A stretch of DNA of 42,684 nt from an uncultured Ignavibacteria bacterium (GCA_937872315.1 CALMST010000027.1:1-42684), one strand, 5' to 3'; counted from the stretch's first letter, positions 1-9,092 are shown. The notes: a model not told the origin generated them from the sequence alone. A program made the numbers and translations.

Positions 1-181
1 ATGTAATTTCTATTTTATGCGCTTTCATGCATAATTCACTTAAAGTAATTTAGACTTAATTATTTTAATTCTGCAATTAAAGCAGACTTTCGCTATAGCC
101 AGTATTATATCGCCATTAAAAAATTCACCTCATTATTCAAACGGTTCTTTTAAATGATAATTGGTTAATTATAAATTATGG

Positions 182-214
182 AAATGGTGTCCGGGTAATG
201 CGGATGCCATTTTT
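182..214 (+). terminator. Hairpin terminator of a gene upstream of the window
   Basis: The left arm AAATGGTGTCCG (182-193) pairs with CGGATGCCATTT (201-212) over 12 positions, two of them G-T wobbles, around a 7-base loop, and the right arm runs into a five-T tract. This is the form of a plus-strand intrinsic terminator. Its gene would lie to the left of the window. The assignment is inferred from shape alone. Confidence 0.45.
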
Positions 215-283
215 ATAACTACAAAAATCTATCTTGTAAAATCAAAACTCTTTGATCAAATTACATAAACTAATTTTTCCGCT

Positions 284-1480
284 TTGTACAGGAAAATACT
301 TACACGGTATATTCTAATTCTCTCCTTTGTCAGTTTCCTTACTGACATCTCAAGTGAAATGCTTTATCCCATAATGCCGATCTATCTTAAGAGCATTGGT
401 TTTTCCGTTGTGCTTATAGGTGTACTCGAAGGACTGGCAGAAGCGACTGCCGGCCTGAGCAAAGGATATTTCGGGAAGATGTCCGATCTGTCGGGGAAGA
501 GGGTTCCTTTCGTCAGAGCAGGCTACATGATGAGTGCTGTCTCTAAACCAATGATGGGAATGCTGATCTATCCTATATGGATATTTTTTGCGAGGACTAT
601 AGACAGACTCGGCAAAGGTATCAGAACTTCAGCGCGTGATGCGATACTTTCTGATGAGACCACTCCCGAACACAAAGCCAAGATCTTCGGGTTTCACCGG
701 GGAATGGATACTCTCGGCGCAGTGCTTGGTCCCGTTTTTGCTTTGATTTATCTGTATTTCTATCCCGAACAATACAGAACGCTTTTCTTTGTTGCTTTCA
801 TTCCGGCAATTTTAGGTGTCGTGTTTACATTTATTTTAAAAGACAAAAACAAAGATGATCAGCGCTCTGTTTCTAAATCTGAAAAGAAAAAGTTCTTTTC
901 CTTCCTGTCTTACTGGAAAATAGCAGGAAAAGAATATAAAAAACTCGTTGCGGGATTGTTTGCGTTTACACTGCTCAACAGTTCGGATATATTCCTTCTG
1001 CTTATGGTAAAGAATCTTGGCTTCCCTGATGACAAGGTTATCTTTGTATATATCTTCTATAATCTCGTTTATGCTCTCTCCGCTTTTCCGATCGGAATAC
1101 TCGCTGATAAGATCGGTTTTAAAAATAATTATATAATCGGACTGGTTCTTTTTGCGGTTGTGTACGGGAGCATGGCTTTAGAGCCGGGGATCGGATTTTT
1201 ATTCTTTATATTTTTTCTTTACGGATTGTATGCATCATCCACCGAAGGCGTGTCAAAAGCATGGATCACAAATATTTCGGATAAAAAAGATACGGCGACT
1301 GCGCTTGGATTTTATTCCGGATTAAACAGTATATTTTCTCTTGCAGCAAGTACTCTTGCTGGCTGGCTCTGGTACACTTTTGATGCCAGGGTTATGTTTA
1401 TATTTTCTGCAGCCGGAACGGTGGGAGTAATTATTTATTTTCTTCTGAATTTCAGAAAGCAGATCTATTCATCGGTATAA
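284..1480 (+). CDS. MFS transporter
   Basis: A 398-residue polytopic membrane protein of the major facilitator superfamily. About twelve hydrophobic segments are visible. The loop after the fourth segment carries GKGIRTSARDAILSDETTPE and then FGFHRGMDTLGAVLGP, the conserved cytoplasmic loop and following helix of an MFS_1 subgroup common in Bacteria. A basic and hydrophilic central loop (around residues 185-210) separates the two halves. The substrate cannot be read from sequence. The start is a TTG at 284 with no clear Shine-Dalgarno; it gives a normal MFS N-terminus (MYRKILTRYILILSFVSFLT), and no better start lies upstream. Its 3' end overlaps the end of the convergent glycosyltransferase gene by 16 bases. 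Confidence 0.85.
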   Translation: MYRKILTRYILILSFVSFLTDISSEMLYPIMPIYLKSIGFSVVLIGVLEGLAEATAGLSKGYFGKMSDLSGKRVPFVRAGYMMSAVSKPMMGMLIYPIWIFFARTIDRLGKGIRTSARDAILSDETTPEHKAKIFGFHRGMDTLGAVLGPVFALIYLYFYPEQYRTLFFVAFIPAILGVVFTFILKDKNKDDQRSVSKSEKKKFFSFLSYWKIAGKEYKKLVAGLFAFTLLNSSDIFLLLMVKNLGFPDDKVIFVYIFYNLVYALSAFPIGILADKIGFKNNYIIGLVLFAVVYGSMALEPGIGFLFFIFFLYGLYASSTEGVSKAWITNISDKKDTATALGFYSGLNSIFSLAASTLAGWLWYTFDARVMFIFSAAGTVGVIIYFLLNFRKQIYSSV

Positions 1481-2448
1481 TCATACTTAACGACATATTT
1501 TCTCCATTCATCGTTTGTAACTAATTTGAGATCGCATTTGATCCTGTATATGAAATAATGAAAATAAGCTCTGTTAAGTCTCCAGACATCTTTGCCTGTA
1601 TATTTTTCCTTCAGCGAATTGAAATAAAATTTAAACATTGAAGGCATATGCGAAAACATGATAAGTTTCATCAGAACTTTTTTCGAATTCTCATTCTTTC
1701 TGAAGATCGTAAAACTGTCACAGTTGCCCTGATTGGCAAACCTGTAATTCATATATCTCTGCGTCATTCTTGAGCGCGGGATAATATGATATGTAACTGC
1801 GGAATCTATATAAGCAAAATTATATCCTGCATTAAGGACCTTTATGTTAAGTCCTGTCTCACCGTTGCCGATAAGTTTTTCCTTTACAATATCAGGATTG
1901 AAACCGCCGCATTCAAAAAGAATTTTTCTAAGTATAGCCTGATGGCAACTGTATATACCCATGTCATAAGCTGCTATAATCAGTTTTTCAGATTTTTCTA
2001 TAAGACTCAGAGATCCGTTCTTAAAATATTTCAAAAGCCATTCGGGCGGATCAAATTCCCACTTCGGTAAAACTTTCCCGCCTACAATTGCAACATTATA
2101 ATCAAGATCAAACGGTTTAATAATATTCATAAGAAGATCTTTATCAGCTATCATATCATCATCAGTAAAATACAGTATTTCGCTTTCAGATAATTTAGCA
2201 GCCGTATTCCTTGCTATATGAGCCCCCTGCTTTTTTTCAAACAGATATTTTACGGGAACCTCTGATTTTGAATTCCACTTTTCGACTACCTGCTTCGTAT
2301 TGTCATTTGAGTTGTTATCTACAACAATAATTTCATATCTATCCTTCGGATATGATTGATTAATGCAACTTTCGAGTGTAATATCAAGAATTTTCGCTCT
2401 GTTATAGGTGGGAATTATTATTGAGATTGTTCTCAAACCTTTATTCAT
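1465..2448 (-). CDS. Family 2 glycosyltransferase
   Basis: A 327-residue GT-A-fold glycosyltransferase. The N-terminus SIIIPTYNRAKILDITLESC is the classic GT2 nucleotide-sugar binding start. VVDNNSNDNT follows at about 42-51, and FTDDDMI at about 95-100 supplies the metal-binding DxD-like acidic motif (D96-D98). The C-terminal third is basic and aromatic without an obvious transmembrane helix, so it probably acts at the cytoplasmic face. It lies 81 bases downstream of the 552-residue polysaccharide gene on the same strand, so the two may be co-transcribed in surface glycan synthesis. Donor and acceptor sugars are unknown. Confidence 0.85.
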   Translation of the reverse strand: MNKGLRTISIIIPTYNRAKILDITLESCINQSYPKDRYEIIVVDNNSNDNTKQVVEKWNSKSEVPVKYLFEKKQGAHIARNTAAKLSESEILYFTDDDMIADKDLLMNIIKPFDLDYNVAIVGGKVLPKWEFDPPEWLLKYFKNGSLSLIEKSEKLIIAAYDMGIYSCHQAILRKILFECGGFNPDIVKEKLIGNGETGLNIKVLNAGYNFAYIDSAVTYHIIPRSRMTQRYMNYRFANQGNCDSFTIFRKNENSKKVLMKLIMFSHMPSMFKFYFNSLKEKYTGKDVWRLNRAYFHYFIYRIKCDLKLVTNDEWRKYVVKYDYTDE

Positions 2449-2529
2449 TATATGAAACTTCTTCTAATATTATTTTAAAGTGCAATTTAATGAAAATATA
2501 AACAGATTTAAACATGATAATTTTATACT

Positions 2530-4188
2530 TTATTTACCGATCTCCACTTCTTTAACCATATTTTCATCGAGTATTACGTCTTTCCCATTTATAATGCTGT
2601 TACATATCTCATCCAGAATAATGTTGTTTCCCGGCAGAAGATCATTGAGTTTATTCATATCAATATTACCAAAATGACCTTCTGTCTTATTGACAATATT
2701 GATCGGGATCTGACGCTGTATGAAATAAGAATATGCATATTGTCTTGCAAGAGCAACCTGTTCCGGATCAGGTCTTTCTATCGAAGCCGCTTTCCTCATA
2801 AGATCAAAATATTCTTCCTTCGTCCCGGCATCTATCGTAAATCCTTTTCCCGAGAAATGAGCCTCACCGCCTGATACTACCGGCTTACCTAGAACGGGTA
2901 GTTCGGCTCCCATTGTTCCAAACAATGTTATACCCACATCTATAAGTTTATAAAGTCCAAGCGAATTGATTTCCGAATCCGACCATAATATCTTCACATG
3001 ATCCGGAATATTTTTAAAATTTTCTTTTATAAAATCATCATTTGTATAAAGACTGCCCGAGACTTTTTCTCCGGGATGAACTCTGACGATCCAGTTCACA
3101 TCCGTTATTTTAAATATCGTTTCAAGTGATTCGCTCAGCCACTGATTGGCATTATCAAAGACCATTGTCGAAAGATCAAATGAAAGATCCCAGCTGACGT
3201 GACAGAAAAGGCATGCCACTTTCTTTCCGTTATCAAAACCTAATTTCTTTCTCAGATCTTCGGGATCTTCCGGAAGCGTTACATTAAGAAAATCCCTTTT
3301 GTTGCCTTTATTGAATCTGTGATGAATGTACAGATCAAGCATTTTATTTTCTTCTTCGGTAAGCGGAGTATCTTTTCTCTTCTTCCATTCGGGTTCGGTG
3401 ATACCGCGGAATTCCAGCTTGTTCGGTTTCTTTGGAACGGTAAAATAATGCAGAAAATCCCTGAAGCCGCTTGACCATATAATTGCTTTTATCCCTTTGA
3501 GATATGCCAGAAGTATCGGCGGTGAAAAATCCACATAGACTCCGTGCGAGCCATATATGCTAACGGGATTGAACTTGTTAATGACCTCTTCGGCTATGTA
3601 TGTATTTACAAGACCTGCATAAAAATATTTTCTGAATATGATCTCATCCTCTTTTTTCAGATCCTTTTTTTCAATAATAAATCCTTTCATGTATCTGATG
3701 ACCGAGCTCCAGGCAAGCATACCAACATCAACACCTAAGTATTTGTAATGAAAAATGTCATTTATCCCGATAGAAAGCGATAGGTCAAGAAACTCTTTTT
3801 TCTTTTCCCCGGAGATGTAATCACCTGCGACAGAATAATCAACATTATACAGACCGGCTACATATTTCATGATTGAGAAACATTTCGGACACTTATCCTT
3901 CCATTCACTCAGCTCTTCCTTTTTTTCAAGACCTCTCTGAATGCAGGCTTCGGGAGTTCCGTCACAGATTATGAAATGAGTCTTATAACCTCTTATGTTC
4001 AGAGCTCCGGCGATCATCGCATTCTTCTTCATTATATCTCCGAATCCTCCCATTTCCCAGACTATTATTACAGGCGAGTCAACTGTTACTTTTGAATGCT
4101 TCTGCGTGAATTTATAATACTTATATTTTAAAGTATCTTTTCTTTTCAGATAATCGCGAAACCGTTTAATAAAATTATTGGAACTCAT
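2530..4188 (-). CDS. Capsule/surface polysaccharide glycosyltransferase-like protein
   Basis: A 552-residue protein that looks like a GT-B-type surface polysaccharide enzyme. Residues about 38-65 (SPVIIVWEMGGFGDIMKKNA) form a Rossmann-like start with a glycine loop. Cysteines at 75, 82, 100 and 103 (CDGTPEAC, then CPKC) suggest a metal-binding insertion. The C-terminal half has IVRVHPGEKVSG and later LFGTMGAELPVLGKPVVSGG, resembling the HPGE...GT.G.E....GKPV pattern of capsule export/synthesis proteins of the KpsS/LipB type. No signal peptide is evident. It precedes a GT2 gene on the same strand. The family assignment rests on the C-terminal motif; the exact reaction is not known. Confidence 0.6.
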   Translation of the reverse strand: MSSNNFIKRFRDYLKRKDTLKYKYYKFTQKHSKVTVDSPVIIVWEMGGFGDIMKKNAMIAGALNIRGYKTHFIICDGTPEACIQRGLEKKEELSEWKDKCPKCFSIMKYVAGLYNVDYSVAGDYISGEKKKEFLDLSLSIGINDIFHYKYLGVDVGMLAWSSVIRYMKGFIIEKKDLKKEDEIIFRKYFYAGLVNTYIAEEVINKFNPVSIYGSHGVYVDFSPPILLAYLKGIKAIIWSSGFRDFLHYFTVPKKPNKLEFRGITEPEWKKRKDTPLTEEENKMLDLYIHHRFNKGNKRDFLNVTLPEDPEDLRKKLGFDNGKKVACLFCHVSWDLSFDLSTMVFDNANQWLSESLETIFKITDVNWIVRVHPGEKVSGSLYTNDDFIKENFKNIPDHVKILWSDSEINSLGLYKLIDVGITLFGTMGAELPVLGKPVVSGGEAHFSGKGFTIDAGTKEEYFDLMRKAASIERPDPEQVALARQYAYSYFIQRQIPINIVNKTEGHFGNIDMNKLNDLLPGNNIILDEICNSIINGKDVILDENMVKEVEIGK

Positions 4189-4601
4189 TTAGCCGTCATG
4201 TGAAGTTGAAAATTGCTGAGTAAAATATTTATTAAAAGAATAAATTTAAATCTAATTACCTGAGTATATATGAACAATCTCACATCCGTCCAAAACGTTT
4301 TAATAAAATTCTAAAAAAGATCCATCTGTACGCTGGCTAACTTTCTTACTTTTGAATTTTTAAAATAAGAATGTAAATTAGTGAATAGCTTAACACAATA
4401 CTGTATTTGTTTAAAAGTTTTGCGCATAGTTGCTGAAAGATAAAATTTTCTCTGATTCTTTTAGCCGTATAAATCAGATTTGCTTTCATTTTATTCCGTG
4501 ATTAACAGCTGAACCTTCTCTTATTTTATTTTAAAAATTAAATAAAAATGATTTACTGAATGTATTTTAATTACAAATTTTTTTTTTAATATTAGGAACC
4601 T
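4189..4601. other. Divergent intergenic region
   Basis: A 413-base AT-rich spacer between two divergent genes, expected to hold promoters in both directions. I see no coding remnant, no RNA gene and no convincing promoter match. A run of ten T lies at 4578-4587, fourteen bases before the ATG of the nucleotidyltransferase gene. Confidence 0.5.
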
Positions 4602-5273
4602 ATGAAAGCTATGATACTCTCGGCCGGTTTCGGCACAAGATTAAAACATTATACTAAGACCATACCCAAGGCACTCGTACGATACAGAAATAAGCCCATG
4701 ATAAGTTATCAGATAGAATTACTGAAAAAGCTTGGAGTGGATGAAATAGTCGTAAATGCTCATCATCATTCACATAAACTGACAGAATATTTTACTCACA
4801 ATAAATTCGGTGTTGACGGTTATGTCATTATCGAAGAGGAAATACTGGGGACAGGCGGCGGTATTCTTAATGCCGAACAGTTTTTCAGGGATGAGGATTT
4901 TTTTCTGGTGATAAATGTCGATGTGGAAACTAACATGGATTTCGAAAGAATGATAATTTATCATCAGTCCCTTAATCCCCTTGCGACGATCGCAGTTCAG
5001 AACAGGATATCAAAACGATATCTGGATTTTGATGATGACATGAAACTTACCGGCAGAGCAAAAAAAATTGACCATTCAATAAATCAGTTTGCATTTAACG
5101 GTGTACACATAATTTCCGGCAGGATCTTTAAGCTTGGTCTGGAACTGAAATATCAGGACATACTGGATATTTATTTTAAAGCGATCAGAGAAAATAATGA
5201 AGTCGTAAGAGGCTATGATGTAGGCGGATGTAAATTCAAAGATCTTGGAAAGATAGAAAATCTTCTTTCTTAA
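4602..5273 (+). CDS. Sugar-1-phosphate nucleotidyltransferase
   Basis: A 223-residue NTP-transferase domain protein. The signature AGFGTRLKHYTKTIPKAL at residues 8-25 is the nucleotide-binding loop with the conserved Arg and Lys, GTGGGIL (about 85-91) binds the base and sugar, and VINVDV supplies the metal-binding Asp at the place of the usual NGD. It lacks the long C-terminal extension of glucose-1-phosphate thymidylyltransferases, so it resembles short MurU- or HddC-like enzymes that make an NDP-sugar from a sugar-1-phosphate. It is transcribed away from the two glycosyltransferase genes. Sugar and nucleotide specificity are not determinable here. Confidence 0.8.
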   Translation: MKAMILSAGFGTRLKHYTKTIPKALVRYRNKPMISYQIELLKKLGVDEIVVNAHHHSHKLTEYFTHNKFGVDGYVIIEEEILGTGGGILNAEQFFRDEDFFLVINVDVETNMDFERMIIYHQSLNPLATIAVQNRISKRYLDFDDDMKLTGRAKKIDHSINQFAFNGVHIISGRIFKLGLELKYQDILDIYFKAIRENNEVVRGYDVGGCKFKDLGKIENLLS

Positions 5274-5280
5274 AAAATAT

Positions 5281-5535
5281 TTACATAACAACTGATTCAA
5301 TTCTTTTCACATCACGTATCTCATGCATTAAAGCTCTTTCAATTCCGGCTCTCAGGGTCATCATTCTTAACGGGCAGTCTTTGCAGGCGCCGGTCAGACA
5401 AACTTCAACAATACCGTCTTCTTTTTTTATATTAACCAGTTCCACTCCTCCATTGTCAAGTTCAAGATATGGTCTGATCTTTTTCAATACCTTTTCTACA
5501 TTTTCAATATTTAACTCGCTCATCGTTTGATGCAT
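5281..5535 (-). CDS. NifU-domain Fe-S scaffold protein
   Basis: An 84-residue protein that is a complete NifU C-terminal-type domain. The helix VEKVLKKIRPYLELDNGGVE leads to GACKDCPLRMMTL, in which C51 and C54 are the CxxC pair that holds an Fe-S cluster in Nfu-type carriers. Residues 1-4 may not be translated, because ATG codons lie at 5535 and at the fifth codon (5523). It is the last gene of a probable minus-strand group after Mrp (6035-7114), itself an Fe-S cluster carrier ATPase, so a shared role in cluster assembly or delivery is likely. It ends 7 bases from the convergent nucleotidyltransferase gene. Confidence 0.88.
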   Translation of the reverse strand: MHQTMSELNIENVEKVLKKIRPYLELDNGGVELVNIKKEDGIVEVCLTGACKDCPLRMMTLRAGIERALMHEIRDVKRIESVVM

Positions 5536-5573
5536 AATTTTTCAGTCTTAAACTCAGTTTTATCCATAATAAT

Positions 5574-5996
5574 TTATTCGACCTTTTTCATATTCTCTTC
5601 CATGTATCTGGCATAGTCAAGTTTCCATGTTCCGTCTTCCTTTATTGAATATAATTCGGAATTACTGTTATCTTTTAATTTGATTATAACTGTAGCTTTA
5701 TCTCCTTCTTTCTTTTCCTCCACCACTTCAAATTCCGACCCCATCATTCCGACTGTGCCCGAGCTTGAAAAACTCTTTTCAAAATATTCCTTTCCGCTCT
5801 GATTTCTTGTCTTTGCAATATCATCATACATTTTCTGCGAACCCGATGACAGATAATTCCATGCTTTTCCCGGATTCTGCTCCTGCAATGCCTTATCAAA
5901 ATCTTTTATGGAATTTGCAGGTGAATCAGATCCGCCTGTGGATCCGCATCCTGATAATAATATCAATGCAAAGAAGATATAAATTTGCTTTCTCAT
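5574..5996 (-). CDS. Small lipoprotein (DUF4878-like)
   Basis: A 140-residue predicted lipoprotein. The N-terminus MRKQIYIFFALILLSGC is a short signal peptide with lipobox LSGC and lipidated C17. The mature part begins with a Gly/Ser-rich linker, then AIKD/QNPGKAWNYLSSGSQKMYDD-type residues and a beta-rich end (ATVIIKLKDNS...WKLDYARYME), which is the NTF2-like layout of DUF4878 lipoproteins. It lies between mrp and the NifU-like gene on the same strand, 38 bases from each. A functional link to Fe-S assembly is not obvious, and it may simply share transcription. Confidence 0.72.
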   Translation of the reverse strand: MRKQIYIFFALILLSGCGSTGGSDSPANSIKDFDKALQEQNPGKAWNYLSSGSQKMYDDIAKTRNQSGKEYFEKSFSSSGTVGMMGSEFEVVEEKKEGDKATVIIKLKDNSNSELYSIKEDGTWKLDYARYMEENMKKVE

Positions 5997-6034
5997 GATA
6001 AAAATTTATTTTTTGTTTTAATTTAATCACTGAC

Positions 6035-7114
6035 TTATATTTCAATTACCACATCGGGTGTATTTACTCTTTCTGTATTTTTTTTGTTTATCTCTTTTAT
6101 GACATCCGAAGCTATTTTTCCGAATATTTCTTCAGAATCCTTATCCGTAAGCACGGATGGTTTTCCTTCATCACCGCCGGCTCTGATCTTTGTATTGACA
6201 GGGATCTCTCCCAGAAGATTCACGTTAAACTCATCTGCCATTTTTCTTCCGCCGTCCTTTCCGAAAATAAATTCTTTGCTTCCGTCAGGATTAATATAAT
6301 AGCTCATGTTTTCAATGATGCCCAAGGTCGGCACATTTACTTTCTCAAACATGATGTAACCTTTTTTTGCATCTGCAATTGAGATCTCCTGCGGTGTGGA
6401 AACTATTACTGCTCCGGTAAGCGGAATGGTCTGACTTAATGTAAGCTGTATGTCGCCTGTTCCCGGAGGCATATCAAAAAGCAGAAAATCCAGGTCGCCC
6501 CAGACTACATCGGCCATAAACTGTTTAAGAGCGCTCGAAGCCATCGGTCCGCGCCATACAACGGCAGTATCTGCTTCCATCAGAAATCCGATTGACATAA
6601 CCTTCACGCCGTATTTTTCCATGGGAACGAGTTTATTCTTGTCTCCAACTTTCGTAATCCCGGGTTTTCCTTTCAGATCAAACATCAAAGGTATCGAGGG
6701 TCCGTAGATATCAGCATCGATCAGCCCTACTTTAAATCCTTTTTCAGCTAATGCAACGGCTATGTTTACAGCAATGGTGGATTTACCAACGCCGCCTTTA
6801 CCGGAGGCTACTGCGATCGTATTTTTAATTCCGGGCAAAACAGATGATTTCTTTTCATTTACATGTTCGGTAATGCCCTGCACAAAAGTAACTTCAACGC
6901 TATTTATCCCCGGAAGGGATTTTTTAAATTCATTTTTTATGATTTCGATTGTTTCCGAACGGACATTTTCAGGAATTTCAGAAATACCGAGAGTAAGTTT
7001 AAGATCATTTCCGTTAAGAGAGATGGAATTTACAAAGCCAAGTTTTACAAAATCAACATTCAGCACAGGTTCTTTGACTTTTGAAAGAACCTCTTTTATT
7101 TTATCTTCAGTCAT
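6035..7114 (-). CDS. mrp: Mrp/ApbC family P-loop ATPase, Fe-S carrier
   Basis: A 359-residue protein with an N-terminal MIP18/DUF59 domain (about residues 3-75) followed by a Mrp/NBP35 ATPase domain. The deviant Walker A GKGGVGKST sits at 105-113, followed by LIDADIYGPSIP and FLLFDMPPGTGDIQLT, all diagnostic for Mrp. The family loads and transfers Fe-S clusters in the cytoplasm. The C-terminal CPxC cluster ligands found in classic ApbC are missing: the segment reads ENMSYYINPDGSKEFIFG without cysteine. It is the first gene of a minus-strand group with a lipoprotein and a NifU-like scaffold. Confidence 0.9.
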   Translation of the reverse strand: MTEDKIKEVLSKVKEPVLNVDFVKLGFVNSISLNGNDLKLTLGISEIPENVRSETIEIIKNEFKKSLPGINSVEVTFVQGITEHVNEKKSSVLPGIKNTIAVASGKGGVGKSTIAVNIAVALAEKGFKVGLIDADIYGPSIPLMFDLKGKPGITKVGDKNKLVPMEKYGVKVMSIGFLMEADTAVVWRGPMASSALKQFMADVVWGDLDFLLFDMPPGTGDIQLTLSQTIPLTGAVIVSTPQEISIADAKKGYIMFEKVNVPTLGIIENMSYYINPDGSKEFIFGKDGGRKMADEFNVNLLGEIPVNTKIRAGGDEGKPSVLTDKDSEEIFGKIASDVIKEINKKNTERVNTPDVVIEI

Positions 7115-7306
7115 TTTTTATATTCATAATTTTTTAATGAATTTCAAATTAGTAATTATATAAGTTTAGTGAAATGAAATTATAATTAAATATTTCAGAT
7201 CGTCCTGTCTGACCCCTGGATCATTTTAAATGAAAAAAATTCAGTCTAATTTTTTCATTATTAACAAACTTAAAATTGATTAAATTGTGTAAAATTTTTT
7301 CTTACT

Positions 7307-7927
7307 TTGATTTTAAACAAAACAGCAAGGATCTCGCTTTTCATAATGATAGTGTTTGCCATATTCTGGCTAGGCGGGATCAATGTCAGATTCTTTATTG
7401 GTAATCAGCTTCTGAATTACGATGAATTCAATTTCAGAACAAGCATACCTCCCGATGAAGAAAATCAGATCTTTAAAATGATCTCTGACGCTTCGGTCAT
7501 GATAATGGTTTCCTATATCTTTGTACTTGCTAGCGCAATAGTGTTTGTTAAGTCTGTAAAGATAAATCTGCGAGAAAACCCTTGGTTTCTGATGTGCTGC
7601 ATCCTTTTCTTTGCGTTTGTTCCTGTTGAGCTTTACACTTCATTTATTGATATAAAGTTTGCATTACTTTTCGATAAACGTCCGGCCAATCATGACAGGC
7701 TGCTTGAGTTGTTTGGTGAAAGAATCGGATTTCTGAGAGGTGTGCCCTGGATCGCTGTGATGAGTTATTATACGATCATATGGCTGTCTGTATTTAAACC
7801 CATGAAAAAGACCATGGCTCAGATAGAAGAGGAAGAAAAAATGATTGAAGATACACACGGTTATAAATACATATTTCATGAAGAAGATGATCTTGTTACA
7901 GAAGAATTTAATGAATCCGTCAATTAA
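7307..7927 (+). CDS. Uncharacterised integral membrane protein
   Basis: I do not recognise the family of this 206-residue protein. It has four apparent hydrophobic helices (about residues 8-28, 66-87, 96-118 and 146-165), a polar stretch between the first and second, and a charged C-terminal tail rich in Glu (AQIEEEEKMIEDTHGYK), so it is probably an inner-membrane protein with a cytoplasmic tail. The start is uncertain. The TTG at 7307 is the longest option, but it lies inside a TACTTTG element that could be a -7 promoter box, and an ATG at 7346 (MIVFAIFWLGG) also gives a complete first helix. It heads a compact plus-strand run to 10261. Confidence 0.65.
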   Translation: MILNKTARISLFIMIVFAIFWLGGINVRFFIGNQLLNYDEFNFRTSIPPDEENQIFKMISDASVMIMVSYIFVLASAIVFVKSVKINLRENPWFLMCCILFFAFVPVELYTSFIDIKFALLFDKRPANHDRLLELFGERIGFLRGVPWIAVMSYYTIIWLSVFKPMKKTMAQIEEEEKMIEDTHGYKYIFHEEDDLVTEEFNESVN

Positions 7928-7985
7928 CCATTTAACCATTTATCCTGTTAACCAATAAACATAATTAACTAATTCTCTACCCCTA

Positions 7986-8303
7986 TTGGCAAAGATCATT
8001 AAAAAAGCCGTAAAACCTGTTAATGACAGCAAGAAAGACATTCTCATAGACGAACTCACGGAAGTTCTGGATAAACTGGGATATTCGGTCCGGATCGAAA
8101 AAGGAGTATTCAGGGGAGGGTTTTGTCTTTTAAGAGAACAAAAGTTGTTTCTTCTCAATAAAAATCTTGATCAGGATAAAAAGATCAGCATACTAGTAAA
8201 AAATATTGCAGGAATAGGTATTGAAGGGATTTTCCTTAAACCAAACATTCGTGAACTTGTGGAAAAGGAAACCGGTGAAAGTTCTGACGGGACATTATTA
8301 TAA
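7986..8303 (+). CDS. Conserved hypothetical protein, 105 residues
   Basis: A small basic soluble protein of unknown function. The central part LGYSVRIEKGVFRGGFCLLREQ looks like a conserved core: a beta hairpin with a single Cys and a Gly pair. It is preceded by an amphipathic helix (ILIDELTEVLDKL) and followed by a second helical part. No signal peptide or transmembrane helix is seen. The start is TTG at 7986; there is no in-frame ATG before the conserved core. It lies 24 bases upstream of the PhnP-like hydrolase gene, and the spacing suggests co-transcription. Confidence 0.6.
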   Translation: MAKIIKKAVKPVNDSKKDILIDELTEVLDKLGYSVRIEKGVFRGGFCLLREQKLFLLNKNLDQDKKISILVKNIAGIGIEGIFLKPNIRELVEKETGESSDGTLL

Positions 8304-8327
8304 TCAAGCTAAATTGAATAAATATAA

Positions 8328-9092
8328 ATGAAAGTAATTGTATTAGGTACCGGTACATCGCAGGGTGTACCTGTAATTGGCTGTAAATGTGAAACCTGCC
8401 GGTCAGAAAATCCAAAGGATAAAAGATTAAGAACTTCGGCTTATATTGAGACCGGCGGCTCGAAAATACTGATCGACACTTCCATAGATTTCAGACAGCA
8501 GATGCTGATTAATAATATTGATGACGTAGATTCGGTTTTATATACTCATCATCATGTTGATCATATTAACGGAATGGATGATCTCAGACAGATCACTCAG
8601 AAGCACAAAAAAACCATCGAGCTTTACGGCAACAAAACTACCGTTGATGAAATGAAGATATCATTCAGATATGTTTTTGAAAAGGATCTCATCAAACATC
8701 ATGCAGTGCCGCTTGTTCATTTCAATAAGATTACAAATAAAGAATTTATGACAGGCGACGTGAAAATCATTCCCGTAGAATGCATGCACGGCAATCTGAA
8801 AATTTTCGGATACAGGATAAATGATTTTGCTTACATCACAGACTGCAGTTACATTTCAGATAAAGAATTAAAAAAGCTTGAAGGATTGAAAATACTGGTG
8901 CTCAATGCATTACGGATCAGACCTCATCCGACACATTTCAATCTGCAGCAGGCGATTGAAGTTGCAAAAAAAGTTAAACCAAAGAAAACTTATTTTACTC
9001 ATCTTACTCATGATATTCTTCATAAAAAAATTAATTCGACCTTGCCAAAGGGTATCGAACTGGGATATGACGGAATGGAATTCAATCTGTAA
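8328..9092 (+). CDS. MBL-fold metallo-hydrolase (PhnP-like)
   Basis: A 254-residue metallo-beta-lactamase-fold phosphodiesterase. The metal-binding motif is THHHVDHINGMDDL (H74, H76, D78, H79), further ligands are expected in VECMHGNLKIFGYRI and DCSYIS, and a last His lies in THLTHDI. The N-terminal LGTGTSQGVPVIGCKCETC carries three cysteines (19, 21, 24) in the spacing of the structural zinc site of PhnP. That places it with PhnP-type cyclic phosphodiesterases rather than with RNase Z or glyoxalase II. There is no phn cluster here, so a role in phosphonate use is not supported; a general phosphodiesterase role is more likely. Confidence 0.85.
   Translation: MKVIVLGTGTSQGVPVIGCKCETCRSENPKDKRLRTSAYIETGGSKILIDTSIDFRQQMLINNIDDVDSVLYTHHHVDHINGMDDLRQITQKHKKTIELYGNKTTVDEMKISFRYVFEKDLIKHHAVPLVHFNKITNKEFMTGDVKIIPVECMHGNLKIFGYRINDFAYITDCSYISDKELKKLEGLKILVLNALRIRPHPTHFNLQQAIEVAKKVKPKKTYFTHLTHDILHKKINSTLPKGIELGYDGMEFNL

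Noticed and set aside
4578-4587. Ten-T run as a phase-variation tract
   Set aside because: It is outside the coding region in very AT-rich DNA, and nothing else suggests variable expression.
6762-7163. 133-residue plus-strand open frame
   Set aside because: It lies antisense to mrp, has Ser/Pro/Thr-rich shadow composition and no recognisable domain.
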